Positions 29,570 to 30,000 of a stretch of 30,000 nt of DNA are shown one piece after another; position 1 is the first letter of the stretch; each line of letters begins with the position of its first letter. A program made the position numbers and the translations under genes. Under the pieces are notes generated by a model, which was given only the letters and a program-made list of their open reading frames with translations, searched no databases and was not told where the DNA came from. The DNA is from Chrysomallon squamiferum. Lineage: Eukaryota > Mollusca > Gastropoda > Neomphalida > Peltospiridae. The stretch lies in assembly GCA_012295275.1 (NCBI GenBank), contig CM022667.1, positions 16,086,266 to 16,116,265 of the forward strand. Direction: 5' to 3'.

Positions 29570-29596
29570 GTTGTTGTTGTTGTTGTGGTTGTTGTT
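29540..29596. repeat. (ATT)n / (GTT)n
   Basis: ATT units pass into GTT units, the same arrangement as at 19617-19735. Confidence 0.93.
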
Positions 29597-29639
29597 TTTT
29601 GCTATTTTAATTTTACAGTTAGATCTCACAGAAATAATA

Positions 29640-29860
29640 GTAAAAAAAAAAATATATATATATATATAGATAGATAGATAGACAGACAGATATATATATA
29701 TGGATGGATGGATGAATGGAGATATATATATATATATATATATTAATTATACATATATGTTTATAAATAAATATATAAATATGTATAAATGTATGTATGT
29801 ATGTATGCATATATGTGTATATGTATGTATGTATGTATGTATGTATATATCTATACTGTG
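29640..29860. repeat. (TA)n, GATA, GACA, GGAT and TATG compound repeats
   Basis: Successive short arrays of related di- and tetranucleotides. Open frames on both strands here are artefacts. Confidence 0.9.
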
Positions 29861-29926
29861 TATAATTATGATGCTATTAATAAATTCTCTTTCATCATTA
29901 TTTTAACGATATTTGCTGAATTGTAT

Positions 29927-29927
29927 C

Positions 29928-29990
<63 letters not shown>

Positions 29991-30000
29991 GATTATTTAT
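29927..30000. repeat. (ATT)n microsatellite, cut by the window end
   Basis: More than 20 ATT units, continuing beyond the window edge. Confidence 0.93.

Overview
This window looks like intergenic or intronic DNA from a large, AT-rich, repeat-dense animal genome. A mollusc, most likely a cephalopod such as an octopus, is my best guess. That guess rests on very dense microsatellites of several kinds: (GA)n/(TC)n tracts up to about 160 bp, (TATG)n, (TA)n, (CA)n, AAT/AAC trinucleotides and long CTA-type arrays. It also rests on a mixture of decayed non-LTR elements, Tc1/mariner-like, Tigger-like and hAT-like DNA transposons and a tRNA-derived SINE. The host assignment is inference. There are no bacterial operons and almost no continuous coding sequence. 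Most long open frames are microsatellites translated as YIYI, YVCM, SLSL or RERE.

One host gene segment is well supported. It is the first coding exon of a rhodopsin-class (class A) G protein-coupled receptor on the minus strand (13476-13815). It encodes the glycosylated N-terminus, TM1, TM2 and the first extracellular loop, and stops inside the codon of the conserved TM3 cysteine at a GTGAGT donor. The remaining exons are not visible. Two perfect cAMP-response-element palindromes lie about 1.6 kb upstream. A second possible exon, probably non-coding, lies at 11347-11488 on the plus strand, with good acceptor and donor signals but stops in all frames.

Layout. 1-800: tetranucleotide repeat split by a 720-bp hAT-type non-autonomous element with an 8-bp target-site duplication. 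2.9-3.15 kb: a decayed coding remnant. 4.0-5.7 kb: long TA, GA and TATG tracts. 6.4-7.7 kb: a tandem duplication with a tRNA-derived SINE between its copies. 8.4-9.1 kb: a degenerate GTAAC/TTAAGT minisatellite containing an 87-bp unit. 11.66-11.91 kb: a 137-bp-period tandem duplication. 12.45 kb: a second SINE copy next to a long (GA)n. 13.5 kb: the GPCR exon. 16.4-18.6 kb: two tail-to-tail remnants of a mariner/Tc1-like transposase. 21.57-21.76 kb: a CpG-rich island. 22.3-26.0 kb: two copies of a roughly 390-bp repeat on either side of a 5'-truncated LINE insertion that has an 11-bp target-site duplication. 26.65-26.84 kb: a fragment of a different LINE clade (CR1/L2-like). 27.4-28.16 kb: an internally deleted Tigger/pogo element. 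28.2-30 kb: more microsatellites.

The genes do not form a pathway. I found no previously undescribed functional system. The best material is the receptor exon and the transposon archaeology, several parts of which are too frameshifted to appear as long ORFs.
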